The notes beneath the pieces are model-generated. The model was not told where the DNA came from, searched no databases, and worked only from the letters and a program-made list of their open reading frames with translations. Shown here piece by piece: positions 18,719-25,753 of a stretch of DNA of 64,000 nt (position 1 is the stretch's first letter; each line of letters opens with the position of its first letter). The DNA is taken from the NCBI GenBank assembly GCA_039818945.1, contig JBCBSZ010000016.1, positions 14,488 through 78,487 of the forward strand, in the 5' to 3' direction. Source of the DNA: JBCBSZ01 sp039818945 (lineage in GTDB: Bacteria > Actinomycetota > Acidimicrobiia > Acidimicrobiales > Poriferisodalaceae). The position numbers and the translations under genes were made by a program.

Positions 18719-19485
18719 GCGCGAACGAGGCGGTGTTCGGCGTCGATGTCGGCGGCAGTGGCGTGAAGGGCGCGCCGGTCGATCCGGCGACCGGCCGGCT
18801 CCTCGCCGACCGTGAGCGGTTCGAGACGCCACAGCCGGCGACGCCCGAGGCCGTCGCCCAGGTGATCTCCGATCTGCTCCTGGAGTTCTCCTGGAAGGGA
18901 CCGGTCGGCGTCACCGTGCCAGCGGTCGTCCAGGACGGCGTGGTCCGGACCGCGGCCAACATCGACAAGTCGTGGATCGGCTGTCGCTTCGTCGACGAGC
19001 TGGCCGAGCATCACGGGATCGAGGCGACGGTCCTCAACGACGCCGACGCCGCCGGGCTCGCCGAGATGCGCCACGGCGCCGGGCGGGAGTGCGACGGCGT
19101 CGTGTTCCTCGCCACGCTCGGCACCGGCATCGGGTCCGCGCTGTTCGTGAACCGGACGCTCGTCCCGAACACCGAGTTCGGCCACTTCGAGCTCCACGGC
19201 GACGCGGCGGAGAAGTACGCCGCCGCGAGCATCCGCAAGTCCGAGGGCCTCTCGTGGACGAAGTGGGGCAAGCGGGTCGACGAGTACCTCCACGTCGTGG
19301 AGCTCCTGGTCCGCCCGGAGCTGATCGTGCTCGGCGGCGGCGTCTCGCGCCGCGCCGAGAAGTGGATCGACGAGATCACCGTCGAGGCGAAGGTCGTCCC
19401 CGCCGAGCTGCAGAACAACGCCGGGATCGTCGGCGCCGCGATGTCGGCCGCGGAGGTGCGCGCCGGGACGGCCCGTCAGCCGTAG
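18715..19485 (+). CDS. ppgK: polyphosphate glucokinase (ROK family)
   Basis: ROK-family sugar kinase of 256 residues that phosphorylates glucose using polyphosphate (or ATP), the main glucose entry enzyme of many actinobacteria. VFGVDVGGSGVKGAPV is the phosphate-binding loop, LNDADAAGLAEMRHG carries the catalytic Asp, and the C-terminal ELIVLGGGVSRRAEKW is typical. Length matches PPGK. The GTG at 18715 overlaps the upstream TGA (GTGA), and a -10 element lies just before it, so it can be made both by coupling and from its own promoter. Confidence 0.9.
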   Translation: MSANEAVFGVDVGGSGVKGAPVDPATGRLLADRERFETPQPATPEAVAQVISDLLLEFSWKGPVGVTVPAVVQDGVVRTAANIDKSWIGCRFVDELAEHHGIEATVLNDADAAGLAEMRHGAGRECDGVVFLATLGTGIGSALFVNRTLVPNTEFGHFELHGDAAEKYAAASIRKSEGLSWTKWGKRVDEYLHVVELLVRPELIVLGGGVSRRAEKWIDEITVEAKVVPAELQNNAGIVGAAMSAAEVRAGTARQP

Positions 19486-19502
19486 CCGGCCGACGGGCGT
19501 CG

Positions 19503-20258
19503 TCAGCCGTAGACCGACGTGAGCACCTCGGCGAAGACCTCGTCGGCGTCGACGTCGAGGCCACGGCGCCGGAACCAGGTGGCGACGTTCACGACGTCTC
19601 GGTGGAGGAACTCGAGCCCCTGCGGGTTCTGGGCCAGGTCGACGGCCTGGGGGAAGTCGATGAACCAGACCCGGCCCTCCCACCACAGCAGGTTGTAGGC
19701 CGAGAGGTCGCCGTGGGCGAAGCCGGCGGCGGCGACGGCGTGGAGTCCCTCGACCGTCTGCTCCCAGGCCGAGGTGAGGTCGTCGCCGCCGAGGCGGGCG
19801 CCGGCGAGTTGGGGCGCTGCCATCGACTCGTCTCCCACGTACTCCAGGTGGAAGACCTCGTCGGCGTAGCGGATCGGGTAGGGGACCGGCGCGCCGCTCT
19901 CCCACAGCTGCTGCATGACGTCGTGCTCGTGGCTCGTCCAGCGGCTCTGGAGCAGCCGCTTGCCGTAGGTCGTCATCCGTTCGACGGCGCGACGATCGCG
20001 GGTCTTGCGGAACTGGCGGCCCTCGCGGTACTCGACGTCGTTGCGGAACGTCGACGATCGCTGGACGCCGAGGGCTTCGAGTTGTCCCTTCTGCTTCACC
20101 TCCCTCGGGAGGTAGAACTTGCGGGCGACGAGGCAGCTGCGGCCGTCGGGGCCGAACCACTCGACGAGGTTGATCTGGGCTTCCTTGCCACTGCGCAGGA
20201 CGCCGTGGTCGAGCTCGGAGACGGGCTCGGTGACGAGGCCGTCGGGAAGGTGGCGCAC
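19503..20258 (-). CDS. RIO-like serine/threonine protein kinase
   Basis: Atypical kinase of 251 residues resembling RIO1. The ATP-binding strand with the catalytic Lys is VARKFYLPREVKQ, the catalytic loop is FAHGDLSAYNLLWW, and the metal-binding Asp is in VWFIDFPQAVD. A loop of the RIO type (RSSTFRNDVEYREGRQFR) precedes the helix region. It starts at a GTG at 20258 on the minus strand and converges with ppgK. A short ORF with a strong ribosome-binding site precedes it (20324-20377). The substrate is unknown; bacterial RIO proteins are poorly characterised. Confidence 0.8.
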   Translation of the reverse strand: MRHLPDGLVTEPVSELDHGVLRSGKEAQINLVEWFGPDGRSCLVARKFYLPREVKQKGQLEALGVQRSSTFRNDVEYREGRQFRKTRDRRAVERMTTYGKRLLQSRWTSHEHDVMQQLWESGAPVPYPIRYADEVFHLEYVGDESMAAPQLAGARLGGDDLTSAWEQTVEGLHAVAAAGFAHGDLSAYNLLWWEGRVWFIDFPQAVDLAQNPQGLEFLHRDVVNVATWFRRRGLDVDADEVFAEVLTSVYG

Positions 20259-20323
20259 GTTGGTGCTGCTCCTGGGTCGGTGCGGTCAGGTGATGACCGG
20301 TCGCCCGCACGGATGCAGCGGCG

Positions 20324-20377
20324 TCAGACCCTTCGGGAGGCGCGACCGGAGACGGGGAGCACGTCGTTCGCAGTCAT
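20324..20377 (-). CDS. candidate 17-residue leader ORF upstream of the RIO-like kinase
   Basis: On the minus strand an ATG at 20377 follows a near-perfect AGGAGGT ribosome-binding site and opens a 17-codon frame (MTANDVLPVSGRASRRV) that stops 65 bases before the kinase start. A TACGGT box at 20417-20412 lies 34 bases upstream. The ribosome-binding site is stronger than that of most genes here. No similarity is recognised. It could be a leader peptide or a chance ORF. Confidence 0.35.
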   Translation of the reverse strand: MTANDVLPVSGRASRRV

Positions 20378-20527
20378 CTGCGGACCTCCTCGTCTCGATC
20401 GGACGACCCCGACCGTACGGCAGCGCGGCAGCTCCCGCCGAACGATTTCCGCGCCGTCGGTGAGCGAGTGGTGACGGCTGCCCGAAGGTCTGCCCGCTCG
20501 ACCGGTGAGCGCGGGAGCGGGCGGGCC

Positions 20528-20533
20528 TACGCT
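20528..20533 (+). promoter_or_regulatory. -10 box TACGCT, leaderless promoter
   Basis: TACGCT ends 7 bases before the ATG at 20541. This fixes the start codon in preference to the in-frame ATG-like start at 20505. Confidence 0.5.
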
Positions 20534-20540
20534 CCGACCG

Positions 20541-22286
20541 ATGCTGGACCGTCGGTCAGCGCAACGCACGGGGACGAATCGGCGGCGCGGGACGGACCAC
20601 CGCGGTCGGCGGCATCCGGCGCTGCGCCTGCAGCGCGCCGCCGGCAACCGTGCGGTCGGGTCGATCGTCCGGACCCCGCCCACGGCCGGCGCGACGCCGG
20701 GACCCGCGCCGGTCCAGCGTCACGCGTCCTGGGAGCACGCGCTGCTCGGCGACGCCAAGCCCGGCGACCTGGCTCGCGCCGCGGTCGAGCCGGCGCACGC
20801 CCGGCACGTGATGTCCCAGCAGTGGCGTCAGAACCGGTTCTTCGCCAGCGACGCGACCAAGGACCCGCGCCGAGCGTTCCCGGACGTCCGCTGGATCAAG
20901 CTGCGCGGCTCCGGTCTCTGGGTGAGCTACGGCGAGCTCAACGCCCTGGCCGACTACCTGCCCGACCCCGGATCGATCGACTCCCTCGAGCGCTCCGTCG
21001 TGCTCCCCGTCGTCCAGCGGATGCGCCACGGCATCAGCGGCGCCCAGCACCGCCTGCTCCAGGAGAAGTTCGCCGGCCAGGCCGACTCGGGCTGGTACGA
21101 GCACACGCCGGTCGGCGGGGAGAAGGCGCTCGACCAGGCCACCGCCGGTCTCGGAGCGAACCGCTACTTCGGGCTCCTGACCCGCAACGCCTGCCACTTC
21201 GCCCCGTTCAGCTGGAACCGCTGGGCGATCCATCACAACCAGGCCCGCGAGGAGGCCCGGACGGCGCACCGGGTGGCCCACACCGCGACGCCGATCGACG
21301 ACATCGACACCACCGACAACGAGCACCTGCGCCAGGCGTGGCTCAACAACGGGTACGGCGATCACTTCCTGCAGGACTCCTTCGCCGCCGGGCACCTCAT
21401 CAACAAGACGCTCGTGATGCAGTGGTTCGTGGACTACCTCAACGACCTGGCGTCCAGGTGGTGGGACCTGCTCGGGCCGATCGTGTGGTGGGGGTTCGAC
21501 AACACCCAGCCGTGGTACGGGATGCCCGACGACGAGGTCATGGAGACGATGGGCTCGGCCCAGCAGCCGGGCATCTCGGGTCAGCACCTCTACGGCCGGC
21601 CGCCGACCGGGAGGACCGCCCGCGAGGATCAGGTGCTGGGCTCGTCGGCGACCGACCCGCAGTCGGCGCAGGAGCGGGAGACCCGCGGCCAGCGGGTGGC
21701 GGGCAGCGGGGTGCGGGGCGTGGGCGGCCGCACCCGCGAGCAGGGCTACCAGGCCTATCTCCGCTTCCTCAACAGCAGCTTCCTCAACCTGGCCGCCGGG
21801 ATGACCCACGACTACTTCAACGAGCGTGGGCTCTCGGTCTCGAACGAGAACGGCGACACGTTCACGGTCGGCGGTGACGACACGCTCATCAGCGAGTCGA
21901 GCGAGCTCGGCGCCCGTCGAGCCGGCGAGGCGGCCGAGATGTCCCGGACCGCGATCACGGAGATCCTGCGCGACGGGAGCACCGGCATCACCGTCGAGTC
22001 GATCTGGGCCCTCGTCCCGACCTCGATCTGGCACCACGGCGCCGAGGGCTGGCAGCAGATGTCGATCCCGGACTGGCACACCGAGGTCCTCAAGGACATC
22101 TGCTGGGAGAAGATCTTCCCGGACGCCGTCGACAGCTTCAACAGCAAGACGGCTCGGGCGCTGTCACCGGAGCTGTCCGACAGCGGCGTCGAGCTGGACG
22201 GGGTCACGCACTCGGTGCCGGTGCCCGATCTGTCCGAGCTGGGCGACTTCCCACCACCGACCCCCGGCGACACCCGCTCGGTCTGA
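20541..22286 (+). CDS. large GNRAV-motif protein, possible contractile-injection-system cargo with phospholipase-like fold
   Basis: Protein of 581 residues without a clear enzyme assignment. An Arg-rich N-terminus (residues 1-30) leads into LQRAAGNRAVGSIV (29-43) and VQRHASWEHALLGD (58-71). The LQR..GNRAV block is common in DUF4157 and other proteins of actinobacterial extracellular contractile injection systems. The middle region has many His/Asp/Trp residues, notably SWNRWAIHHNQAREEA (about 224-239) and GYGDHFLQDSFAAGHLINK (about 271-289). Their pattern resembles the all-helical zinc-dependent phospholipase C/nuclease fold. No signal peptide or membrane helix is seen, and no injection-system genes lie nearby. 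Function is inference. Confidence 0.6.
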   Translation: MLDRRSAQRTGTNRRRGTDHRGRRHPALRLQRAAGNRAVGSIVRTPPTAGATPGPAPVQRHASWEHALLGDAKPGDLARAAVEPAHARHVMSQQWRQNRFFASDATKDPRRAFPDVRWIKLRGSGLWVSYGELNALADYLPDPGSIDSLERSVVLPVVQRMRHGISGAQHRLLQEKFAGQADSGWYEHTPVGGEKALDQATAGLGANRYFGLLTRNACHFAPFSWNRWAIHHNQAREEARTAHRVAHTATPIDDIDTTDNEHLRQAWLNNGYGDHFLQDSFAAGHLINKTLVMQWFVDYLNDLASRWWDLLGPIVWWGFDNTQPWYGMPDDEVMETMGSAQQPGISGQHLYGRPPTGRTAREDQVLGSSATDPQSAQERETRGQRVAGSGVRGVGGRTREQGYQAYLRFLNSSFLNLAAGMTHDYFNERGLSVSNENGDTFTVGGDDTLISESSELGARRAGEAAEMSRTAITEILRDGSTGITVESIWALVPTSIWHHGAEGWQQMSIPDWHTEVLKDICWEKIFPDAVDSFNSKTARALSPELSDSGVELDGVTHSVPVPDLSELGDFPPPTPGDTRSV

Positions 22287-22304
22287 CGGCCGCGGCACCC
22301 TGGG

Positions 22305-23054
22305 TCACGAGACCGTCGCTCGGACCTGCATGCCCTGGGCGAGGTGGTCGCCGATCGTGCAGATGATCGCCACCTCGTCGCCGGCGAGCTCGGAGCCGTC
22401 GATCTCGACGATCGCCCACCGGCCGGCGGGCACGTAGACCTCGACGTCGACCTCCTCGACCGTGAAGGTGTGGGGGAGATCGGACGGGTTGTCGAGGCGA
22501 GCGCGGAACGTGCCATCGCCCGGGACCGTGATCGGTCCGTCGGCGAGGTAGCCGAAGTTCACGAGCTCGATCACGGGCAGCGCGGCGATCTCGTCGTCGC
22601 TGAGCTCACCGCCGAACGCCGGGTGCGGCTCGATGGCCTGGATGGCGACGATCATGAGGAACCCCACGGCCAACCCGCCGCCGAGCGATGCGCCGCCGGC
22701 CGGCTTCGTCACCGGTCGGTCGAGCAGCACGAGGGCGACGACCCCGAGCGCGAGGCCGAGGGCCAGCAACGAGACGACGGCGAACCATCGCCACGCGTCG
22801 CTGTCGACCGCCGACAGGTGGAACGAGAACTCGCGACCGGCCGGCGAGGCGAAGACGGCCACGGGGAAGATGACGTACGCCGCCGCCCAGCGACGACCGG
22901 CCAGGAGCCCGCCGGTGACGACGACCAGGGCGAGGCCGATCGCCAGGATCGTCGTGTCGAGGACGGGCCGGACCGATCGGAACAGGAAGAGCGCGGCGAA
23001 GACGAGCGGGCCGACGGCGAGCACGGCACGCGTCGACCGCGAGACGGCGCTCAC
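22305..23054 (-). CDS. multi-helix membrane protein with C-terminal blue-copper (cupredoxin-like) domain
   Basis: Protein of 249 residues: four or five membrane helices in the first 140 residues, then an extracytoplasmic domain. The C-terminal domain shows a type-1 copper pattern: His195 in DLPHTF, then Cys232, His237 and Met242 in CTIGDHLAQGM, spaced as in plastocyanin-like folds. The GTG at 23054 overlaps the stop of the upstream epimerase gene (GTGA), so the two are co-transcribed. A role in electron transfer or copper handling at the membrane is plausible, but the partner is unknown. Confidence 0.65.
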   Translation of the reverse strand: MSAVSRSTRAVLAVGPLVFAALFLFRSVRPVLDTTILAIGLALVVVTGGLLAGRRWAAAYVIFPVAVFASPAGREFSFHLSAVDSDAWRWFAVVSLLALGLALGVVALVLLDRPVTKPAGGASLGGGLAVGFLMIVAIQAIEPHPAFGGELSDDEIAALPVIELVNFGYLADGPITVPGDGTFRARLDNPSDLPHTFTVEEVDVEVYVPAGRWAIVEIDGSELAGDEVAIICTIGDHLAQGMQVRATVS

Positions 23055-23986
23055 GACGCCTCCGACCGGAACCAGGCGACGGTCTCGGCCAGCGCATCGG
23101 CCAGCGGTGTGGCCGCGACGCCGAAGTGTGACGTGAAGGCGGAGGAGTCCACGACGAAGTCCTCCTCGAACTCGTAGGTGAGCTCGGTCATCTCCCGGAC
23201 GTCCCGGTTGAACGTGCCGACGAGTCGGAGCAACCAGGGTCCGATGACGGTGTGCCGCGGTGTCGTCCCGGCTGCGGCAGCGGCGATCTCCAGCAGGTCC
23301 AGCTGGGTGAGCGCCGGCGCCGTCGGTGCGTGCCACGCCCGACCCCACGCCGAGGGGTCCTCGGCCACCCGAACCATGGCATCGCCGAGGTCGGGCACGT
23401 AGGTCACCGAGTGGAGCTTCGACGGATCGCCGAGGATCTCGGCCTTCCGCCCGGCGAGCAGCCGGGGGAAGTAGCGCTCGCCGTGGGAGGAGAGCAGCAC
23501 ACCGGGACCGAAGAAGTCGCTCGCCCGTACCGCGGCCGTCGGTGTGCGACCAACCGCGTGCGCCTCGGCCAGCTCCTCCCACATGGCGGCCCGCACCCGT
23601 CCCTTCCTCGTGGTGGCTCGCATCGGCGTGTCCTCGGTCATCGGGACGTCGACCGGTCCGTAGCCGTAGAGGTTCTCGGTGGCGACCAGGGTCGCTCCCG
23701 CGGCCTCGCAGGCGTCGAGGATGCTGCGCTGCAGCGGCGGGAAGTCCTCCGGCCACCGGTGGTAGGCGGGCTGGGCGCACTGGAAGACGGCGGTGGCCTC
23801 GGCCAGCGCGGACTTCGCCTGGACGGGGTCGGCGACGTCGGCGGCCACGGCGTCGGCGCCCGGGACCGTGGTGCCGCGGCGGGTCACGACGGTGGGCCGG
23901 GCGCCTCGCCGGACGAGGGCGACCGTGACGGCATGCCCGACGGGGCCGGCGCCGAGGACCAGGGGTCGTTCGAGTGGTGAGGCCAT
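23051..23986 (-). CDS. NAD(P)-dependent epimerase/dehydratase-like protein
   Basis: Rossmann-fold protein of about 311 residues. The nucleotide-binding loop PLVLGAGPVGHAVTVALVRR is near the N-terminus. ENLYGYGPVDVPMTED and the later SVTYVPDLGDAMV follow the extended short-chain dehydrogenase pattern. The usual YxxxK pair is not obvious (an RAAMWEEL segment occupies its place), so it may bind nucleotide without classical epimerase chemistry. It is divergent from a TetR regulator across a 100-base region with two matched palindromes, and is probably its target. Confidence 0.75.
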   Translation of the reverse strand: MASPLERPLVLGAGPVGHAVTVALVRRGARPTVVTRRGTTVPGADAVAADVADPVQAKSALAEATAVFQCAQPAYHRWPEDFPPLQRSILDACEAAGATLVATENLYGYGPVDVPMTEDTPMRATTRKGRVRAAMWEELAEAHAVGRTPTAAVRASDFFGPGVLLSSHGERYFPRLLAGRKAEILGDPSKLHSVTYVPDLGDAMVRVAEDPSAWGRAWHAPTAPALTQLDLLEIAAAAAGTTPRHTVIGPWLLRLVGTFNRDVREMTELTYEFEEDFVVDSSAFTSHFGVAATPLADALAETVAWFRSEAS

Positions 23987-24013
23987 CACGAGTTCCGATC
24001 AGTCGTTGGTTTC

Positions 24014-24026
24014 CGAACACTGTTCG
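24014..24026. promoter_or_regulatory. TetR operator half 1 (CGAACA-C-TGTTCG)
   Basis: A perfect 13-bp palindrome in the divergent region between the epimerase and tetR genes. An almost identical copy starts 27 bases downstream. Confidence 0.65.
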
Positions 24027-24040
24027 ATCTTCATGATCTC

Positions 24041-24053
24041 CGAACAGTGTTCG
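24041..24053. promoter_or_regulatory. TetR operator half 2 (CGAACA-G-TGTTCG)
   Basis: Second perfect 13-bp palindrome, differing only in the central base. It lies where the -35 region of tetR would be (tetR -10 at 24075-24080), so binding should repress tetR. A further half site ACATGTTCG lies at 24063-24071. Confidence 0.65.
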
Positions 24054-24074
24054 AAAAGCAAGACATGTTCGGGG

Positions 24075-24080
24075 TAGCCT
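24075..24080 (+). promoter_or_regulatory. -10 box TAGCCT of tetR
   Basis: TAGCCT ends 7 bases before the tetR ATG, the leaderless spacing seen repeatedly in this window. Confidence 0.5.
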
Positions 24081-24087
24081 CGGTCAC

Positions 24088-24723
24088 ATGGCGGCGACGG
24101 AGACCCGGCGGGAGCGGCAACGGCGCGAGCTGACCGCGGAGATCGTCGCCGTCGCCCGTCGCCAGCTCGCCGAGGGCGGCCGGGCGGCGGTGTCGTGGCG
24201 GGGCATCGCCCGCGAGGTGGGCATGAACCCGGCGTCGCTCTACACGTACTTCGCCAGCCTCGACGACCTCTTCACCGCGCTGATCCTCGAGAGCTACGGG
24301 AGCCTCGCCGCCGCCGTGCGGCCGAGCGCCGACGAGCCGCCGGGGGCGGGGCTGGAGGCCTACTGCCGGGCCTACCTCGCCTGGGCGTTCGACAACCCGA
24401 GCCAGTTCAACCTGATCTGGACCGACCAGCTCCCCGGCTACGAGGCCCCGCCCGGCGGGCCGACCGTCGAGGCCGAGACCGAGGTCATCGCGCCCCTGGT
24501 CGCGGTCGTCGGTGCCGCACGGGGGGAGGAGGCCTCGATGGACGAGCTCGCCACGGTCGACGCCGACGTGCTCAACGGCTACCTGTCGATCTGGGGCACG
24601 CTCCACGGTCTCGTCACGCTGCTGGTCAACAACCACCTGCCCTTCGTCGAGGACCCGGAGCGGCTCGTGGTCGGCCAGGTGGTGCGCTCGGTCGAGGCCC
24701 TGGGCGACACCACCTCGATCTGA
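24088..24723 (+). CDS. TetR family transcriptional regulator
   Basis: Regulator of 211 residues. The N-terminal helix-turn-helix is clear: RRELTAEIVAVARRQLAEGG, then WRGIAREVGMNPASLYTYF. The C-terminal ligand domain resembles the TetR_C_33/WHG type (FDNPSQFNLIWTDQ). It is divergent from the epimerase/cupredoxin operon with two palindromes between, so it very likely controls itself and that operon. The ligand is unknown. Confidence 0.9.
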   Translation: MAATETRRERQRRELTAEIVAVARRQLAEGGRAAVSWRGIAREVGMNPASLYTYFASLDDLFTALILESYGSLAAAVRPSADEPPGAGLEAYCRAYLAWAFDNPSQFNLIWTDQLPGYEAPPGGPTVEAETEVIAPLVAVVGAARGEEASMDELATVDADVLNGYLSIWGTLHGLVTLLVNNHLPFVEDPERLVVGQVVRSVEALGDTTSI

Positions 24724-24727
24724 CGGA

Positions 24728-25168
24728 TCACGCCAGGAGACGGGCGAAGCAGTAGCCGCCCTCGAACACGCCGAAGGCGGGGAACACTCCCCAGACGATC
24801 ACCCAGTACTCGAAGGTGGGGCAGCGGAAGCCGAGGTCACGGTCCCAGACGAAGATCGGGATCGCGGTGTACCAGAAGGGCACCGAGGCCATCAGGGCAA
24901 GGAGTAACCCCCAGCGCTCGCCGAGGAGCATCCCGATGCTGCCGAGGATCTGGAGCGGAGCCCAGAAGAACGGATCGGCCCACGCCCAGCCCTGGTTGAA
25001 CGCGAAGTAGGCGGTCGGATCCGTGGAGTCCGGATGACCCCCGTAGACGTGCTCGATCGTCCACTCGCTCCGGGGTCGGAGGACGGCGATGAGCTGGAAG
25101 CCGCCGAGGACGGAGATGATCGCGAGGCCGAGGAGCGCGACCACCCAGGTCAGCGGCGTGACCTCCAT
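24728..25168 (-). CDS. small integral membrane protein of unknown function
   Basis: Protein of 146 residues with about four predicted helices, for example PLTWVVALLGLAIISVLGGF at the start and ERWGLLLALMASVPFWYTA. It contains many aromatic residues and the segment VWDRDLGFRCPTFEYW. I do not recognise the family. It follows a second membrane protein gene on the same strand with a 6-base gap, so the two probably form an operon and may act together. It converges with tetR. Confidence 0.6.
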   Translation of the reverse strand: MEVTPLTWVVALLGLAIISVLGGFQLIAVLRPRSEWTIEHVYGGHPDSTDPTAYFAFNQGWAWADPFFWAPLQILGSIGMLLGERWGLLLALMASVPFWYTAIPIFVWDRDLGFRCPTFEYWVIVWGVFPAFGVFEGGYCFARLLA

Positions 25169-25174
25169 CGCGCG

Positions 25175-25600
25175 TCAGGTCGCCTGCATCAGGCCCGCAA
25201 CGATCCCCGCGCCGCCGAGCACGATCATGATCGTCAAGGCGATCGTGACGTTGCGCTGCTCGGCGGGGGTGCCGGTCCGGACCCCGTGCTCGCGCAGGCC
25301 GGCCACCTTCGAGAGCTCCCGACCTCCGGCATCGACGAACGCGCCGCCTCCGACCATCGCCGCGTACGGCCACCACGAGTGGTCCAGGAGCATCAGGAGA
25401 CCGGCCGCAGGCAGCGTCCACAGCCACAGGATGTCGAACCGTGCGGTCCACAGCTCGAGGTGGCTCGACAGGGGGTCGACGTGCGCCGGCCGTTCCTGCA
25501 GGCCGAGGCGTTGGGCCAGACCGAAGTCGAGCACCGACAGCAGTTGGCCGGCGTACAGCAGCCCCAGGGCGGCGAAGAGCACACCGAGCGCGATCTGCAC
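25175..25600 (-). CDS. integral membrane protein of unknown function
   Basis: Protein of about 141 residues with four predicted helices. QIALGVLFAALGLLYAGQLL forms the first, and a mid region DILWLWTLPAAGLLMLLDHS follows. I chose the GTG at 25600 because it follows a GAGGGGAGG ribosome-binding site; an upstream in-frame start at 25663 would add a hydrophilic extension. Co-transcribed with the next membrane protein gene. No family recognised. Confidence 0.6.
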   Translation of the reverse strand: MQIALGVLFAALGLLYAGQLLSVLDFGLAQRLGLQERPAHVDPLSSHLELWTARFDILWLWTLPAAGLLMLLDHSWWPYAAMVGGGAFVDAGGRELSKVAGLREHGVRTGTPAEQRNVTIALTIMIVLGGAGIVAGLMQAT

Positions 25601-25712
25601 GTCGCCTCCCCTCGTGCCGATGATCGGATCGTCCCCTGCAGCGCTCCGGCAGTCCAGGGCCATGGGGCCCGATCCGATGCGACCGCCTGGACGCCTCGCG
25701 GAGACGGCGACC

Positions 25713-25718
25713 TAGGAT
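25713..25718 (+). promoter_or_regulatory. -10 box TAGGAT of acs
   Basis: TAGGAT lies 35 bases before the acs ATG, with a loose -35 (TGGACG, 25688-25693) 19 bases upstream. A conventional leader with a GATGAGGGGGG ribosome-binding site follows. Confidence 0.45.
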
Positions 25719-25753
25719 CGGCGACGCTGCTCGCACCAGATGAGGGGGGACCC

